Below, piece after piece: positions 17,931-26,934 of a stretch of DNA of 64,000 nucleotides (within the stretch, counting starts at the first letter, position 1; each line of letters starts with the position of its first letter). The stretch spans positions 1-64,000 of the forward strand of contig NZ_JAESWB010000168.1 of assembly GCF_016765675.1 (NCBI RefSeq). The letters run 5' to 3'. Both the position numbers and the translations under genes were made by a program. This DNA is from Neobacillus paridis (GTDB lineage Bacteria; Bacillota; Bacilli; Bacillales; Cytobacillaceae). The notes below the pieces were generated by a model. It saw only the letters and a list, made by a program, of their open reading frames with translations. It ran no database searches and was not told the origin of the DNA.

Positions 17931-18839
17931 ATGAAGTTTGTAACGGCAAAAAAAGAGGCAGAAATTTTTGTTGGCTTACTTGATGACGATCTGCAGAAGA
18001 TCCTCGTGCTACATCAAGCAGAGGCGGCGAGAACGGGGAAAAAGCGTTTCCCAGCATCAATGCTTGACTGTATTGCCGCTGGAGAAGAGTTTATTAATCA
18101 GGTCAGTCAACTGCTCGATTGGGTACAAACACAGGAAGGAGCAGCTCACTTTTATCTCCCAATTGAGGAGGTAACATTACTTGCCCCGATTCCAAGACCA
18201 GCGAAAAATATTTTTTGTGTAGGTAAAAATTATGCTGAGCATGCGATTGAATTGGGAAGCGCAGCTGATATCCCTGAACATGTCATGGTCTTTACAAAGG
18301 CACCGACGACAGTCATCGGTCCGAATGCAGTAGTGTTAAACCATCAACATCTGACATCACAGCTTGATTATGAGGGTGAATTGGCTGTTATCATTGGTAA
18401 AAAAGGAGGGGCTATTAAACGCGAAGAAGCATTGGACCACGTTTTTGGCTATACCATTCTAAATGATGTGACCGCCAGAGACCTGCAATCAAGGCATAAG
18501 CAATTTTTTATCGGTAAGAGTTTGGACACAACTGCGCCCCTGGGACCGTGGATTGTTCATAAAAATATGATTGATAATCCTAATGATTTAAACATCGAAA
18601 CCAAAATAAACGGAGAAGTAAGACAGAGTTCCAATACAAAGCATTTCATTTTTCCGGTTGAAGAAATTATTTCTGTCTTATCAGCAGGAATGACGCTTGA
18701 ACCAGGAGATATCATCGCAACTGGTACTCCTGCCGGTGTAGGGAAAGGCTTTAAACCGCCAAAGTTTTTACAACCAGGGGATAAAATGGAAATTACAATT
18801 GAAAAAATCGGAACCCTCGTAAATGAGATTGAAAATTAA
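17931..18839 (+). CDS. yisK: Fumarylacetoacetate hydrolase family protein (YisK)
   Basis: This 302-aa protein has an FAH-fold C-terminal domain from about residue 85 (NIFCVGKNYAEHA). Metal ligands are expected in DYEGELAVIIG (near 143-153) and in the VTARDLQSRH region near 179. B. subtilis YisK, also next to gerP and yisL, has oxaloacetate decarboxylase activity and interacts with the MreB-like Mbl; the same role is inferred. The ATG follows GGGGGATTC and runs divergently from gerPA. Confidence 0.88.
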   Translation: MKFVTAKKEAEIFVGLLDDDLQKILVLHQAEAARTGKKRFPASMLDCIAAGEEFINQVSQLLDWVQTQEGAAHFYLPIEEVTLLAPIPRPAKNIFCVGKNYAEHAIELGSAADIPEHVMVFTKAPTTVIGPNAVVLNHQHLTSQLDYEGELAVIIGKKGGAIKREEALDHVFGYTILNDVTARDLQSRHKQFFIGKSLDTTAPLGPWIVHKNMIDNPNDLNIETKINGEVRQSSNTKHFIFPVEEIISVLSAGMTLEPGDIIATGTPAGVGKGFKPPKFLQPGDKMEITIEKIGTLVNEIEN

Positions 18840-18944
18840 TTAATATCATTAATAGCATTATCACTGTAATTAATTGCTTTTTCTTCGAAATTTTTAGAAT
18901 CCTATGATATGATAGTCTCGAACTATTACATAGGAGGAAAATAT

Positions 18945-19307
18945 ATGATACATGGACATGTCACTGCATGGGCGTTAGCGCTTATATTATTTATTGTTGC
19001 CCTTATTCTCCTGTCTAACGGAAAGACGAAGGGGGCAAAAATGGTGCAAATGATTTTACGGGTTCTTTATCTGATTATTGTTGCTACAGGTGTTGGGCTT
19101 CTCTTCAAATTAACTAATATCAATGCGATGTATATATTAAAAGCAGTCGTGGGTTTATGGATTATCGGTCTGTTTGAAGTCATTCTCAGTCGAGTTGCCA
19201 ATAAGCGCAGGACCTCCGTTTTTTGGTTCCAATTTGTGATTGCCTGGGCGCTTGTATTATATTTAGGCTTTGTGAAGCTGCCAATGTCCATTTTTTATCC
19301 TGTATAA
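18945..19307 (+). CDS. yisL: YisL family membrane protein (UPF0344)
   Basis: This 120-aa protein is mostly hydrophobic, with four predicted membrane segments (about residues 7-22, 36-55, 62-82, 95-115). It belongs to the YisL/UPF0344 family of unknown function. The ATG at 18945 follows AGGAGGAAA; the upstream in-frame extension is not needed. It follows yisK as in B. subtilis. Confidence 0.87.
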   Translation: MIHGHVTAWALALILFIVALILLSNGKTKGAKMVQMILRVLYLIIVATGVGLLFKLTNINAMYILKAVVGLWIIGLFEVILSRVANKRRTSVFWFQFVIAWALVLYLGFVKLPMSIFYPV

Positions 19308-19315
19308 AAAACAAA

Positions 19316-19349
19316 AAGCTGTCAAATGGAGGTTCCCATCTGACAGCTT
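19316..19349. terminator. Bidirectional terminator between yisL and the DUF2777 gene
   Basis: AAGCTGTCA pairs with TGACAGCTT, with further AATGG/CCATC pairing inside. There is a T-rich run downstream and an A run upstream, so it works for both converging genes. Confidence 0.85.
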
Positions 19350-19355
19350 CTCTTT

Positions 19356-19919
19356 TTAGGAAATTAATTTTTCAATAATCAATCGTTTACCTGTATTAAT
19401 TGTGAATTCAAAGCGGTCATTTATTTTTTCATAATAACAAAAATGGTGCTGTACATTACAAATTTCATTTTGATTATCGAAGACCATAAAATTTACTCCA
19501 TCCTTACGATTTTCATCAGATAGAAAAGATAAATGGTTGTAACAATAAATACAATCAAAAATGGAAAAATTCAATGAATTTAACGTTGTGACGAATTGGA
19601 TAAACGCATCATCGTTGATTCCTTCTAAAAGCCTTTCTAGTGAATAGATTAAATGCTTTCTAATTCTAACACGATCATGATCACGAAGCATCATAACCTC
19701 ATTACCAATGCGGATTTTTCCTGCTTCATATAAAATACCCTTTTTCCAACGATTCAGCCGGTATATTTCCATTTCCTGCTGGAGAAAATCTTCCAACATG
19801 ACAGCTTCTTCCGTTTCCTCATCAAAAAAAATCCACTGATCATTTATTTGTTCAACAGTTCCTTCTGTATAGGCCCTGTTTTGTATATCATAAAGGTGCA
19901 TTCGGTGTTGTCGATTCAT
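19356..19919 (-). CDS. yisN: DUF2777 family protein (YisN-like)
   Basis: This 187-aa soluble protein with no catalytic motif that I recognise contains a Cys pair (DCIYCYNHLSF near residue 128). It is placed in DUF2777 by overall pattern and by position next to yisL, where B. subtilis has yisN. The start at 19919 follows GGAGGTTAACG; upstream in-frame codons to 20033 have no ribosome site. Confidence 0.65.
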   Translation of the reverse strand: MNRQHRMHLYDIQNRAYTEGTVEQINDQWIFFDEETEEAVMLEDFLQQEMEIYRLNRWKKGILYEAGKIRIGNEVMMLRDHDRVRIRKHLIYSLERLLEGINDDAFIQFVTTLNSLNFSIFDCIYCYNHLSFLSDENRKDGVNFMVFDNQNEICNVQHHFCYYEKINDRFEFTINTGKRLIIEKLIS

Positions 19920-20012
19920 CGTTAACCTCCATGTCAGATGTTTCATTTTTCTTTTTAGACATCTTCCTGGAATTTTATAACTCATCATAGTTGGAAAATT
20001 TTGTTTGTGACA

Positions 20013-20040
20013 AGTGTAAAGGAGGGGCAGCAACTGTCAA
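20013..20040 (-). promoter_or_regulatory. Probable SigA promoter of the DUF2777 gene
   Basis: On the minus strand TTGACA (20040-20035) and TACACT (20018-20013) are 16 bp apart, giving a leader of roughly 85 nt. The rest of the 19920-20236 gap holds only A/T-rich sequence upstream of the divergent GH13 gene. Confidence 0.55.
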
Positions 20041-20236
20041 CCGATTGATCAAATCTCATTTGAATGTTTAAGATTCAAGTTAATTTCCCCTATCTTAAAA
20101 TATTCCGATTTTCGCCATTCTGATACTTTGTTATGGTAGTAGCCTATTAAAATGGGCAGTTTGGAGAAAAGAAGATAAAATTTGGAATAACTACTTTCAT
20201 AGATTAAAATGGTTGTAGGGAAGAGGGGGTAAATGA

Positions 20237-21763
20237 ATGTTCAAACGAATGATTCCTATTTTCATATGCTTGTTATTAGTTTCAGCCATTCCTGCTAAGG
20301 CGGAAATGAACAAAGGAAACCGCCTGTGGCAAGATGAATCGATTTATTCCATTATGATTGACCGCTTTAATGATGGTGATACGAAAAATGATCTCGGAGT
20401 TAATACAAGAGAACCGTTAGCGTATAATGGCGGCGATTTACAGGGAATTATTGATAAACTAGATTACATACAAAGCATGGGCTTTACGGCCATTCGCTTA
20501 ACACCCATTTTCGCTAATGCCCAAAATGGCTATCACGGATATTGGGTCACGGATTTTTATAAAGTGGACGAGCATTTCGGGTCACTTGAAACGTTCAAGC
20601 AGCTTGTAAAGGAAGCTCATAAGCGGAAAATGAAAGTTTTACTTGATTTTGTCACCAATAATGTTGCTAAAAGCCATCCATGGGTGAGTGATGCGGGGAA
20701 ACAGAATTGGTTCCATCCGAAAAAAAGTACTGTAAACTGGAATAATCAGCAAGAGGCGGAAAATGGCTGGGTTGATGGGTTACCTGATTTAAATCAGGAA
20801 AATCCGGAGGTCAAACAATATTTGCTCGATGCGGCGAAATGGTGGATGAAAGAAACAAATATTGACGGCTATACCCTCCCTGAGGTAAATTATGTGCCGT
20901 TAAGCTTTTGGAAGGATTTCTCGGCTGCCATGAAACAAGAAAAAGCGGATTTCTTTCTAATGGGAATTCCTGCAAAAGCAACGGTTATCGATGTAAAAAG
21001 CTATCGAAACGCCGGCTTGGATACGGTATTAGATTTTACTCGCAGTCAAGAGCTCCGCAAAGTTTTTGCTGCGACTAATCAGCCGCTACCGGAAGAATAT
21101 ACAGATGCTGTAAATGACCAATCAGTCAATGTTACAGTAAATTTTTTGGATACCGAAAATACGGCGAGATTTACCCGCGATATTGTCAAAAAGCGGCAGT
21201 TTCCAGGTACCCGTTGGAAAACGGCGTTAACCTATTTATTTTCAACGCCTGGTATTCCGTTCATTTATTATGGGACGGATATTGCATTAAATGGTGGTGA
21301 AGTTCCCGATAATCGACAACCGATGAATTTTCGGGCAGAAAAAGAACTGATCGATTACATCAGTAAAATTAGTGAATTGCGAAATCAGCTGCCCTCTTTA
21401 ACGCGGGGAACGTTTGAAATGCTTTATAACCAAAATGGAATGATGATTTATAAGAGAATTTATAAAGGGGAAACAACTGTCATTGCGATCAATAATACGA
21501 CTAAATCACAAAAGGTTACCTTGACGACTGATCAGCTTGAAGGTGGTAAAGAACTGCGCGGTTTGTTGAATGGGGACCTAGTGCGCAGCCATAATGATCA
21601 GTATGTGCTCATTATCGATCGGGACATTTCCGAGCTTTACGTCCTTGCCGAAAAAACAGGGATAAATATACCATTTATTGCATCATTAATGCTGGTTGTC
21701 GTCTTATTCCTAGTATTTTTATTATTTATTCTTAAAAGAAGAAATCGAACGATAGTTGATTAA
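20237..21763 (+). CDS. Membrane-anchored GH13 alpha-amylase-like protein lacking catalytic residues
   Basis: This 508-aa protein has a signal peptide (residues 1-22, cleavage near AKA), a GH13 barrel and a C-terminal membrane anchor (about 478-498) with a basic tail. The fold is clear from RLTPIFANAQNGYHGYWVTD (about 87-106) and GIPFIYYGTD. The four conserved regions are degenerate. Region I DFVTNN has Asn142 in place of His. Region II DGYTLPEV has Thr213 for the invariant Arg and Pro215 for the nucleophile Asp. Region III LMGIPAK has Ile244 for the acid/base Glu. Region IV FLDTENT has Asn308 for the stabilising Asp. Classical hydrolysis is unlikely; it may bind glucans. A GH13 group with aberrant triads is known from Bacillus (BmaN1). 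Confidence 0.88.
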   Translation: MFKRMIPIFICLLLVSAIPAKAEMNKGNRLWQDESIYSIMIDRFNDGDTKNDLGVNTREPLAYNGGDLQGIIDKLDYIQSMGFTAIRLTPIFANAQNGYHGYWVTDFYKVDEHFGSLETFKQLVKEAHKRKMKVLLDFVTNNVAKSHPWVSDAGKQNWFHPKKSTVNWNNQQEAENGWVDGLPDLNQENPEVKQYLLDAAKWWMKETNIDGYTLPEVNYVPLSFWKDFSAAMKQEKADFFLMGIPAKATVIDVKSYRNAGLDTVLDFTRSQELRKVFAATNQPLPEEYTDAVNDQSVNVTVNFLDTENTARFTRDIVKKRQFPGTRWKTALTYLFSTPGIPFIYYGTDIALNGGEVPDNRQPMNFRAEKELIDYISKISELRNQLPSLTRGTFEMLYNQNGMMIYKRIYKGETTVIAINNTTKSQKVTLTTDQLEGGKELRGLLNGDLVRSHNDQYVLIIDRDISELYVLAEKTGINIPFIASLMLVVVLFLVFLLFILKRRNRTIVD

Positions 21764-21768
21764 AAAAA

Positions 21769-21794
21769 GGCAGTGGTGAACTTTCACCGCTGCC
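21769..21794. terminator. Bidirectional terminator between the GH13 gene and yajQ
   Basis: GGCAG-T-GGTGAA pairs with TTCACC-G-CTGCC across a 2-nt loop, with an A run before and T run after. Confidence 0.75.
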
Positions 21795-21820
21795 AATTTT
21801 AGCTAATGCTTGCGCTTTTC

Positions 21821-22312
21821 TTATCGATAATTGATAAATTGAACATCGATACTTAAGTCGGCATCACGAACTAAGGAAATAATTTTTTGCAGATCATCGC
21901 GGCTTTTGCCACTGACACGGATTTGATCATCCTGCAGTTGGCTTTTCACTTTTAGGCCGCTGTTTTTAATGATTGTATTAATTTTCTTGGCATTCTCTTT
22001 GTCAATCCCTTGGACAAGCTTTGCCCGCTGCCGGACTGTGCCTCCGGAAGCTTTCTCGATTTTGCCATAATCAAGGTTTTTGATGGGCACGCCTCTTTTA
22101 ATTAATTTACTAAGAAGAACGTCCTTTAGCTGCTCCATTTTGTATTCATCATCGGAAATCAGAACAAGCTCCTCTTTATCAAGTGAAACTTCACTTTTAC
22201 TGCCTTTAAAATCATAACGGGTAGTAATTTCCTTCATCGTTTGTGTGATTGCATTGGTGACTTCGGAAAAATCCACTTTCGATACAATATCAAATGAACT
22301 ATCTTTTGCCAT
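21821..22312 (-). CDS. yitK: YajQ family nucleotide-binding protein (YitK)
   Basis: This 163-aa protein matches YajQ over its full length: [18 protein letters not shown] at the start, [12 protein letters not shown] near 31 and a C-terminal [18 protein letters not shown] motif. Family members bind cyclic di-GMP or nucleic acids and have two ferredoxin-like domains. The start at 22312 follows GGAGGG. It is divergent from cvfB, the same pairing as B. subtilis yitK-yitL. Confidence 0.92.
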   Translation of the reverse strand: MAKDSSFDIVSKVDFSEVTNAITQTMKEITTRYDFKGSKSEVSLDKEELVLISDDEYKMEQLKDVLLSKLIKRGVPIKNLDYGKIEKASGGTVRQRAKLVQGIDKENAKKINTIIKNSGLKVKSQLQDDQIRVSGKSRDDLQKIISLVRDADLSIDVQFINYR

Positions 22313-22445
22313 GGCCAGCCCTCCATTTTTTAGCACATTATAAGAACTTTCATCCGTAAAAGTTTCCCTTCATGGCTTCATTATAGTAAAATAAGCACTA
22401 GTTTTACAACCTAAAGGAAGCTCCAAAAGGAAAGGGGAGTTATCA

Positions 22446-23312
22446 TTGACATTAAAAGAATTAGTCGGTCAAACTACCATTTTAACCGTGGCACGTAAAG
22501 CGCCCTTCGGCTATTTTTTAACAGATGGAAAGGAAGATGTTTTATTACATAAAAATGAAACGGATCAACAATTGGAAGAGGGGGAACAAGTTGAGGTTTT
22601 TCTTTATGTCGATTCTGAAGGGAGACCTACAGCTTCAACTGTGATTCCTGAGGTCTCCATCGGACACTATGCATGGGTGAAGGTGACGGATGTAAAACCG
22701 GATATTGGTGTGTTTTTGAATATTGGTTTGCAAAAGGATATTTTGCTGGGGAAGGATGATCTTCCGGTCCATAAATCAGTCTGGCCGGAAACGGGCGATA
22801 TGCTCTACATCACACTTCGGGTAAACCGCAGTTATCTCTTATATGCAAAGCTTGCCAGTGATCAAGTGATTCAGTCGATTTCCACAAAAGCAACGCGGTC
22901 AAGCTTTAATAAAAATATTCAGGGGTATATTTACCGAACAGCTAAAGTAGGCAGCTGGATCTATACCCTTGAAGGCTTTAAGGGCTTCATTCATGAATCA
23001 CAACGAAACCAAGAACCTCGTCTCGGTGAAAAGGTGGAGGGGCGAATTATTGATATTAAAGAGGATGGAACGATTAATGTGTCACTCCTTGCCCGTAAAC
23101 AGGATTCGCTGGAATTGGATGCCGCCCGTATTTATGAATATTTGATAAGCAGAAATGGAGCCATGCCGTATACGGATAAAAGTATGCCGGAGGATATAAA
23201 GGAACGTTTTGGTTTAAGCAAGGCAGCTTTCAAACGGGCATTGGGAAAATTGATGAAAGAGGGAAAGGTATATCAAGAAGGCAGCTGGACATATGAAAAG
23301 AAAAATAGTTAA
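22446..23312 (+). CDS. cvfB: S1 RNA-binding domain protein CvfB (YitL)
   Basis: This 288-aa protein has three consecutive S1-like beta-barrel modules (about residues 1-60, 65-130 and 150-215) and a C-terminal winged helix (about 225-285, SKAAFKRALGKLMKEGKV). CvfB binds RNA and affects virulence-gene expression in Staphylococcus; its role in Bacillus is unclear. The start is TTG 22446, eight bases after AAGGGGAG, with no ATG alternative. Confidence 0.88.
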   Translation: MTLKELVGQTTILTVARKAPFGYFLTDGKEDVLLHKNETDQQLEEGEQVEVFLYVDSEGRPTASTVIPEVSIGHYAWVKVTDVKPDIGVFLNIGLQKDILLGKDDLPVHKSVWPETGDMLYITLRVNRSYLLYAKLASDQVIQSISTKATRSSFNKNIQGYIYRTAKVGSWIYTLEGFKGFIHESQRNQEPRLGEKVEGRIIDIKEDGTINVSLLARKQDSLELDAARIYEYLISRNGAMPYTDKSMPEDIKERFGLSKAAFKRALGKLMKEGKVYQEGSWTYEKKNS

Positions 23313-23382
23313 AGTCTGGCACATATCCTTTTTCAAAATGACAGACACTAATATTGACAGCATTTGAAAGGGGTAGGTCGTT

Positions 23383-23514
23383 TTGCCACATACGTCAGAT
23401 AATGATAAGAAGGCACAGGACAACAACGCATTACGTCATGAAAAAAATATGATTCGCGAAAGAAACCGCCAAGCCGGGAAAAATCAGTACTCGAAAAAGA
23501 CCGACCATAAGTAA
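23383..23514 (+). CDS. Small hydrophilic protein (DUF3941-like)
   Basis: This 43-aa ORF has a TTG start nine bases after AAAGGGG. The translation begins MPHTSDNDKKAQDNNALRHE and ends in NQYSKKTDHK. It is highly charged and Asn/Lys-rich with no hydrophobic segment, and it resembles short DUF3941 proteins of Bacillaceae. Function unknown. It is followed at once by a strong hairpin that contains its stop codon, and it may be co-transcribed with cvfB. Confidence 0.65.
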   Translation: MPHTSDNDKKAQDNNALRHEKNMIRERNRQAGKNQYSKKTDHK

Positions 23515-23542
23515 AGGAGTGAGGTACCGCCTCACTCCTTTA
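23512..23542. terminator. Palindromic hairpin after the 43-aa ORF
   Basis: AAAGGAGTGAGG pairs with CCTCACTCCTTT with a TACCG loop. The T tract is short on both sides, so termination efficiency is uncertain. GAGGCGCCTCCGCTTTTTT follows at about 23563. Confidence 0.6.
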
Positions 23543-23586
23543 CTTGTCGCCCTTAATTTAATCGAGGCGCCTCCGCTTTTTTCTTC

Positions 23587-24444
23587 TTATGGCAATTGGT
23601 TTAGAAAGAATATCGAAACCGTACCTGCACCGGTATGAGCACCGATGGCAGCGCCAATCGAGGAAACATAAACTTCTTTAGGATGAAATTCCGCTTCAAT
23701 CATCGCTTTTACTTCAAGCGCTGTTTCCTCGGTATCAGCATGGCTGATGCCGATTATTTGTTGATCAAGGTTGCTGCCGCGTTCTTTCATCAGTTCAATG
23801 ATCCGGCGAAACACCTTCTTTTGACCACGAATTTTTTCAATCGGAACAAGCTTTCCATCTTCGACATTTAAGATGGGCTTAATATTCAATAAACCTCCCA
23901 GAAAGGCCGATGCTTTTGAGAGTCTGCCCCCCTTTGCCAAATAATCTAAATCCTCCACGGTAAAGAGATGTTCCATATGAAGGGCTCTAAATTTTATATC
24001 CTCGACAATCTCTTCTTTCGGGACATTGGCGGCTGCCTGTCTTGCCGCTTCCATAACAATAAGTCCCTGTCCCAATGAGGCACATTTTGTATCAATAATG
24101 GTTAAGTGAAAGTTCGGATATTTTTCCTTGACTTGGTCAAGAATCATAACAGCGGTAGAATATGTTCCCGACAATTGTGAGGAAAAAGCAATATAGATAC
24201 CATCTTCATTTTTTTCCGCCATCTCTGTAAAAACTTGTTCGAATAAGAGTGGAGAGGCTTGCGATGTTTTCGGGACGATCCCATTGCGAATCGCAGTATA
24301 AACGGTTTTAGGATCAATGTTTTTAACATCTTCATATTCTTCACCATTTATGTGGACATTTAATGGAATAAGTGTAACATTATGTTGTTGGTAAAAACTT
24401 TTGGGTAAATCACATGCGCTGTCAGCTAGAATTTTAACTTGCAT
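23587..24444 (-). CDS. yitS: DegV family fatty-acid-binding protein (YitS)
   Basis: This 285-aa protein has the DegV N-terminal motif ILADSACDLP, SQASPLLFEQVF near 60, SSQLSGTYSTA near 90 and the C-terminal GAAIGAHTGAGTVSIFF. DegV/FakB proteins bind a fatty acid for phosphorylation by FakA. The start at 24444 follows AGGTGA; a GTG at 24453 overlaps that site. yitS-yitT divergence matches B. subtilis. Confidence 0.9.
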   Translation of the reverse strand: MQVKILADSACDLPKSFYQQHNVTLIPLNVHINGEEYEDVKNIDPKTVYTAIRNGIVPKTSQASPLLFEQVFTEMAEKNEDGIYIAFSSQLSGTYSTAVMILDQVKEKYPNFHLTIIDTKCASLGQGLIVMEAARQAAANVPKEEIVEDIKFRALHMEHLFTVEDLDYLAKGGRLSKASAFLGGLLNIKPILNVEDGKLVPIEKIRGQKKVFRRIIELMKERGSNLDQQIIGISHADTEETALEVKAMIEAEFHPKEVYVSSIGAAIGAHTGAGTVSIFFLNQLP

Positions 24445-24552
24445 GTTGCTCACCTGCTTTCAACGAAATTTCTATAATTTTAAGTTTATCGGTTTCAGGT
24501 AAAAAAAACAATTATCTAACTAACATCTCAGAAAATAAAGGGGGAATTTCAT

Positions 24553-25392
24553 ATGTGGCTGGAAATAAAAAAAATCGCCATTGTGATCACCGGTGCTTTT
24601 TTAACGGCGCTGGCAATGAACTTATTTCTTATACCTGCAAATGTATATTCTAGTGGTTTTACCGGAATTGCCCAATTACTCTCAAAAATTTTATCCGATT
24701 ACACGCCAATACATTTATCAATTGGCTTACTATTAGTCCTGCTGAACATTCCAGTTGCGATCCTCGGCTGGAAAAAGGTTGGCAAATCATTTACGATTTA
24801 TAGTATTATTAGTGTTGCCCTGTCGTCGATCTTTATCGACTTGATTCCGGTCAAGCAAATGTCACATGATATTTTGCTAAATGCTGTTTTTGGCGGGGTC
24901 ATTCTTGCAGTCGGAGTAGGGATTACATTAAAATGGGGGGCATCAACTGGCGGACTTGATATTATCGCATTGGTATTATCGAGATCGAAAGATAAACCGA
25001 TAGGACCTTATATGTTTGCCTTAAATGGCGTTATTATTGTCACGGCAGGATTTGTTTACGGTTGGGAAAAAGCACTTTATACGCTTGTTTTCTTATACGC
25101 TTCAACAAGAGTGGTCGATGCTATTCATACAAGTCATGCCAAACTGACGGCCTTTATTATTACGAAAAAGGCGGAAGAGATGAAAAAGGCGATCCATGCC
25201 AAACTTGTCCGCGGAATCACGATGATTCCGGCTAAGGGAGCCTTTTCAAACGAAACAAGAGATATGCTGATGATTGTCATTACACGTTACGAGCTGTTTG
25301 ATTTGGAAAGGGTGATCCACGAAGTGGACCCAAATGCCTTTACCAACATTGTCCAAACAACAGGAGTTTACGGATTCTTCCGAAAGGAATAA
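24553..25392 (+). CDS. yitT: YitT family membrane protein
   Basis: This 279-aa protein has five to six membrane segments in residues 1-175 and a C-terminal soluble DUF2179 domain (about 190-279, TRDMLMIVITRYELFDLERVI). Family motifs include NVYSSGFTGIAQLLS near 30 and GASTGGLDIIALVLS near 135. The transport or signalling role is unknown. The ATG follows AAGGGGGAA. Confidence 0.9.
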   Translation: MWLEIKKIAIVITGAFLTALAMNLFLIPANVYSSGFTGIAQLLSKILSDYTPIHLSIGLLLVLLNIPVAILGWKKVGKSFTIYSIISVALSSIFIDLIPVKQMSHDILLNAVFGGVILAVGVGITLKWGASTGGLDIIALVLSRSKDKPIGPYMFALNGVIIVTAGFVYGWEKALYTLVFLYASTRVVDAIHTSHAKLTAFIITKKAEEMKKAIHAKLVRGITMIPAKGAFSNETRDMLMIVITRYELFDLERVIHEVDPNAFTNIVQTTGVYGFFRKE

Positions 25393-25394
25393 TA

Positions 25395-25439
25395 GAAGAA
25401 AAGCAGGTGCACCATGTTTTAGGGTGTACCTGCTTTTCT
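25395..25439. terminator. Bidirectional terminator after yitT
   Basis: AGAAAAGCAGGTGCACC pairs with GGGTGTACCTGCTTTTCT with minor mismatches. It also terminates the converging small-gene operon. Confidence 0.88.
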
Positions 25440-25441
25440 CT

Positions 25442-25627
25442 TTAAGTGATTTGATCAAGCTCTTGTTGCATTTCTTGGAGCTGTCTTTGTTCCGCAAAAG
25501 TGGAGTTGGCAAAAGCAGAACGCAGAGCATTTTTTGCTTTTGACACAGCACTCTCACGGTCGGCAGGGTCGGCAGATTTTGCCATCTCAACAAATCTTCG
25601 GGCATCTTGGAATAATTGGTTACCCAT
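25442..25627 (-). CDS. DUF3813 family small protein
   Basis: This 61-aa predicted all-helical protein (FQDARRFVEMAKSADPADRE near the start, then a Gln-rich C-terminal helix) matches the DUF3813 pattern. Function unknown. The ATG follows GGAGGATTTTAACA; the ribosome site lies within the end of the upstream 50-aa gene, so the two are coupled. Confidence 0.75.
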   Translation of the reverse strand: MGNQLFQDARRFVEMAKSADPADRESAVSKAKNALRSAFANSTFAEQRQLQEMQQELDQIT

Positions 25628-25629
25628 TG

Positions 25630-25782
25630 TTAAAATCCTCCAAATGAGGAGTTATCTTCATTGGCCATTTTCCGAGCCTCAGCTTCAGCATAGGTCATTT
25701 TGTAAGGAATCCTTTCAGCATGCTTGGTAACGGAATCCTTTCCCTGCTGGACAAAGCGTCGCGATTTGTTCGATCTACCCAT
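25630..25782 (-). CDS. Small basic hypothetical protein
   Basis: This 50-aa protein starts MGRSNKSRRFVQQGKDSVTK and ends FGGF. It is basic and lacks a hydrophobic segment; I do not recognise a family. ATG 25782 is preceded by GGAGGG with six bases of spacing, and upstream in-frame codons to 25836 lack a site. Only two bases separate it from the DUF3813 gene. Confidence 0.65.
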   Translation of the reverse strand: MGRSNKSRRFVQQGKDSVTKHAERIPYKMTYAEAEARKMANEDNSSFGGF

Positions 25783-25893
25783 TCGAATCCCTCCAATATG
25801 CTTAAAAGCTCTTTTGAAACAGCGCTGCTGTCTCAAGTCTAGTATGCACGATTAAAGGACGATTCATTTAGGTAAACAATGGCGACCAACTAG

Positions 25894-26706
25894 TTATTTT
25901 AGCTTTAACAAATCTTCAAGGTATGACGCAACCCCATCATCTTCGTTTGGCAAGGTGACGTCATTAGCGATATTTTTCAGTTGATCAATCGCGTTTCCCA
26001 TCGCAATTCCATGGCCGGCATATTCAATCATTTCTAAATCATTGTCTTCGTCACCAAAAGCAATCACTCTTTCTGCCGGAATTCCATAGTAATCAGCAGC
26101 TTTTTTTAATCCGACCGCCTTATTTAAACCAGCTTTAATAATTTCAATCACATTCCATGGCGTTGCCCAGCTGCGCTGTTCAATTACTTCTGCATGAACA
26201 CTTGACAAGTGGTCACGAATTTTTTGCAGTTGATCCTCTTCTGTATGGATCAGCATGCTCGTCGGTGAGTCATGGAGATAACGTATTAAATCTCCGGTAG
26301 TAATTTTCGGATTGCCATAACTAAAAATTTCCAGCAATTTCTCGTCATGATAGTGAAAATAAACATCGTCGATGACCTCGGCAATAATGTTATGCAATTG
26401 AAAGCTGCTGCATGCCTCAACGATGTCTTTAGCCACCTTTACATCTAGCGGTTCATGATAAAATCCCCAGTTTGCCTGCTGCGGATGATGGGTAAAGGCA
26501 CCGTTAAAGTTGACAATTGGCGTATCCAATTGCAATTCCCGATAATACATTTCGCTTGAACGATATGGTCTTCCGGTTGCAATCATCACCAAATGACCTT
26601 CTTCTTTTGCTTTTTGCAGTACCTTTTTGGTTTTCGGCGAAATGGTTTTATCATTTTTCAATAATGTTCCATCTAAATCTAAGGCAATTAAGTGTCTTTG
26701 TACCAT
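25894..26706 (-). CDS. yitU: Cof-type HAD-IIB phosphatase (YitU-like)
   Basis: This 270-aa protein carries HAD motif I ALDLDGTLL (residues 8-16), motif II ATGRPY near 43, Lys in IIKAGLNKAVGLK near 195 and motif III/IV GDEDNDLEMI near 218, with a C2B cap between. It probably dephosphorylates sugar phosphates or flavin precursors; B. subtilis YitU is reported to act on a riboflavin precursor. The ATG follows GAGGGAGTC. Confidence 0.85.
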   Translation of the reverse strand: MVQRHLIALDLDGTLLKNDKTISPKTKKVLQKAKEEGHLVMIATGRPYRSSEMYYRELQLDTPIVNFNGAFTHHPQQANWGFYHEPLDVKVAKDIVEACSSFQLHNIIAEVIDDVYFHYHDEKLLEIFSYGNPKITTGDLIRYLHDSPTSMLIHTEEDQLQKIRDHLSSVHAEVIEQRSWATPWNVIEIIKAGLNKAVGLKKAADYYGIPAERVIAFGDEDNDLEMIEYAGHGIAMGNAIDQLKNIANDVTLPNEDDGVASYLEDLLKLK

Positions 26707-26934
26707 TAGAAGACTCCCTCACTTTTAGTCCATTATGCATTGCTTTAGGAAAAAACGCAATTTCATGTTAAACTACTGACAGGAAATTTATTTTCCTTTA
26801 AACACTATGTTAACAATTTTATATCGGGACTGTAAAAAAATTCACACTCAGCTGCTAGGAAACCGTATCTGTGTGATGGAAAAAAGTTCTTTTGATATAA
26901 TAGGATATATAGATATAAAAGGAGTGAAGAAAAC

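Noticed and set aside
26838..26878. TTCACAC ... GTGTGATGG inverted repeat upstream of yitW
   Set aside because: The half-sites are over 20 bp apart, too far for an Fnr box (6 bp).
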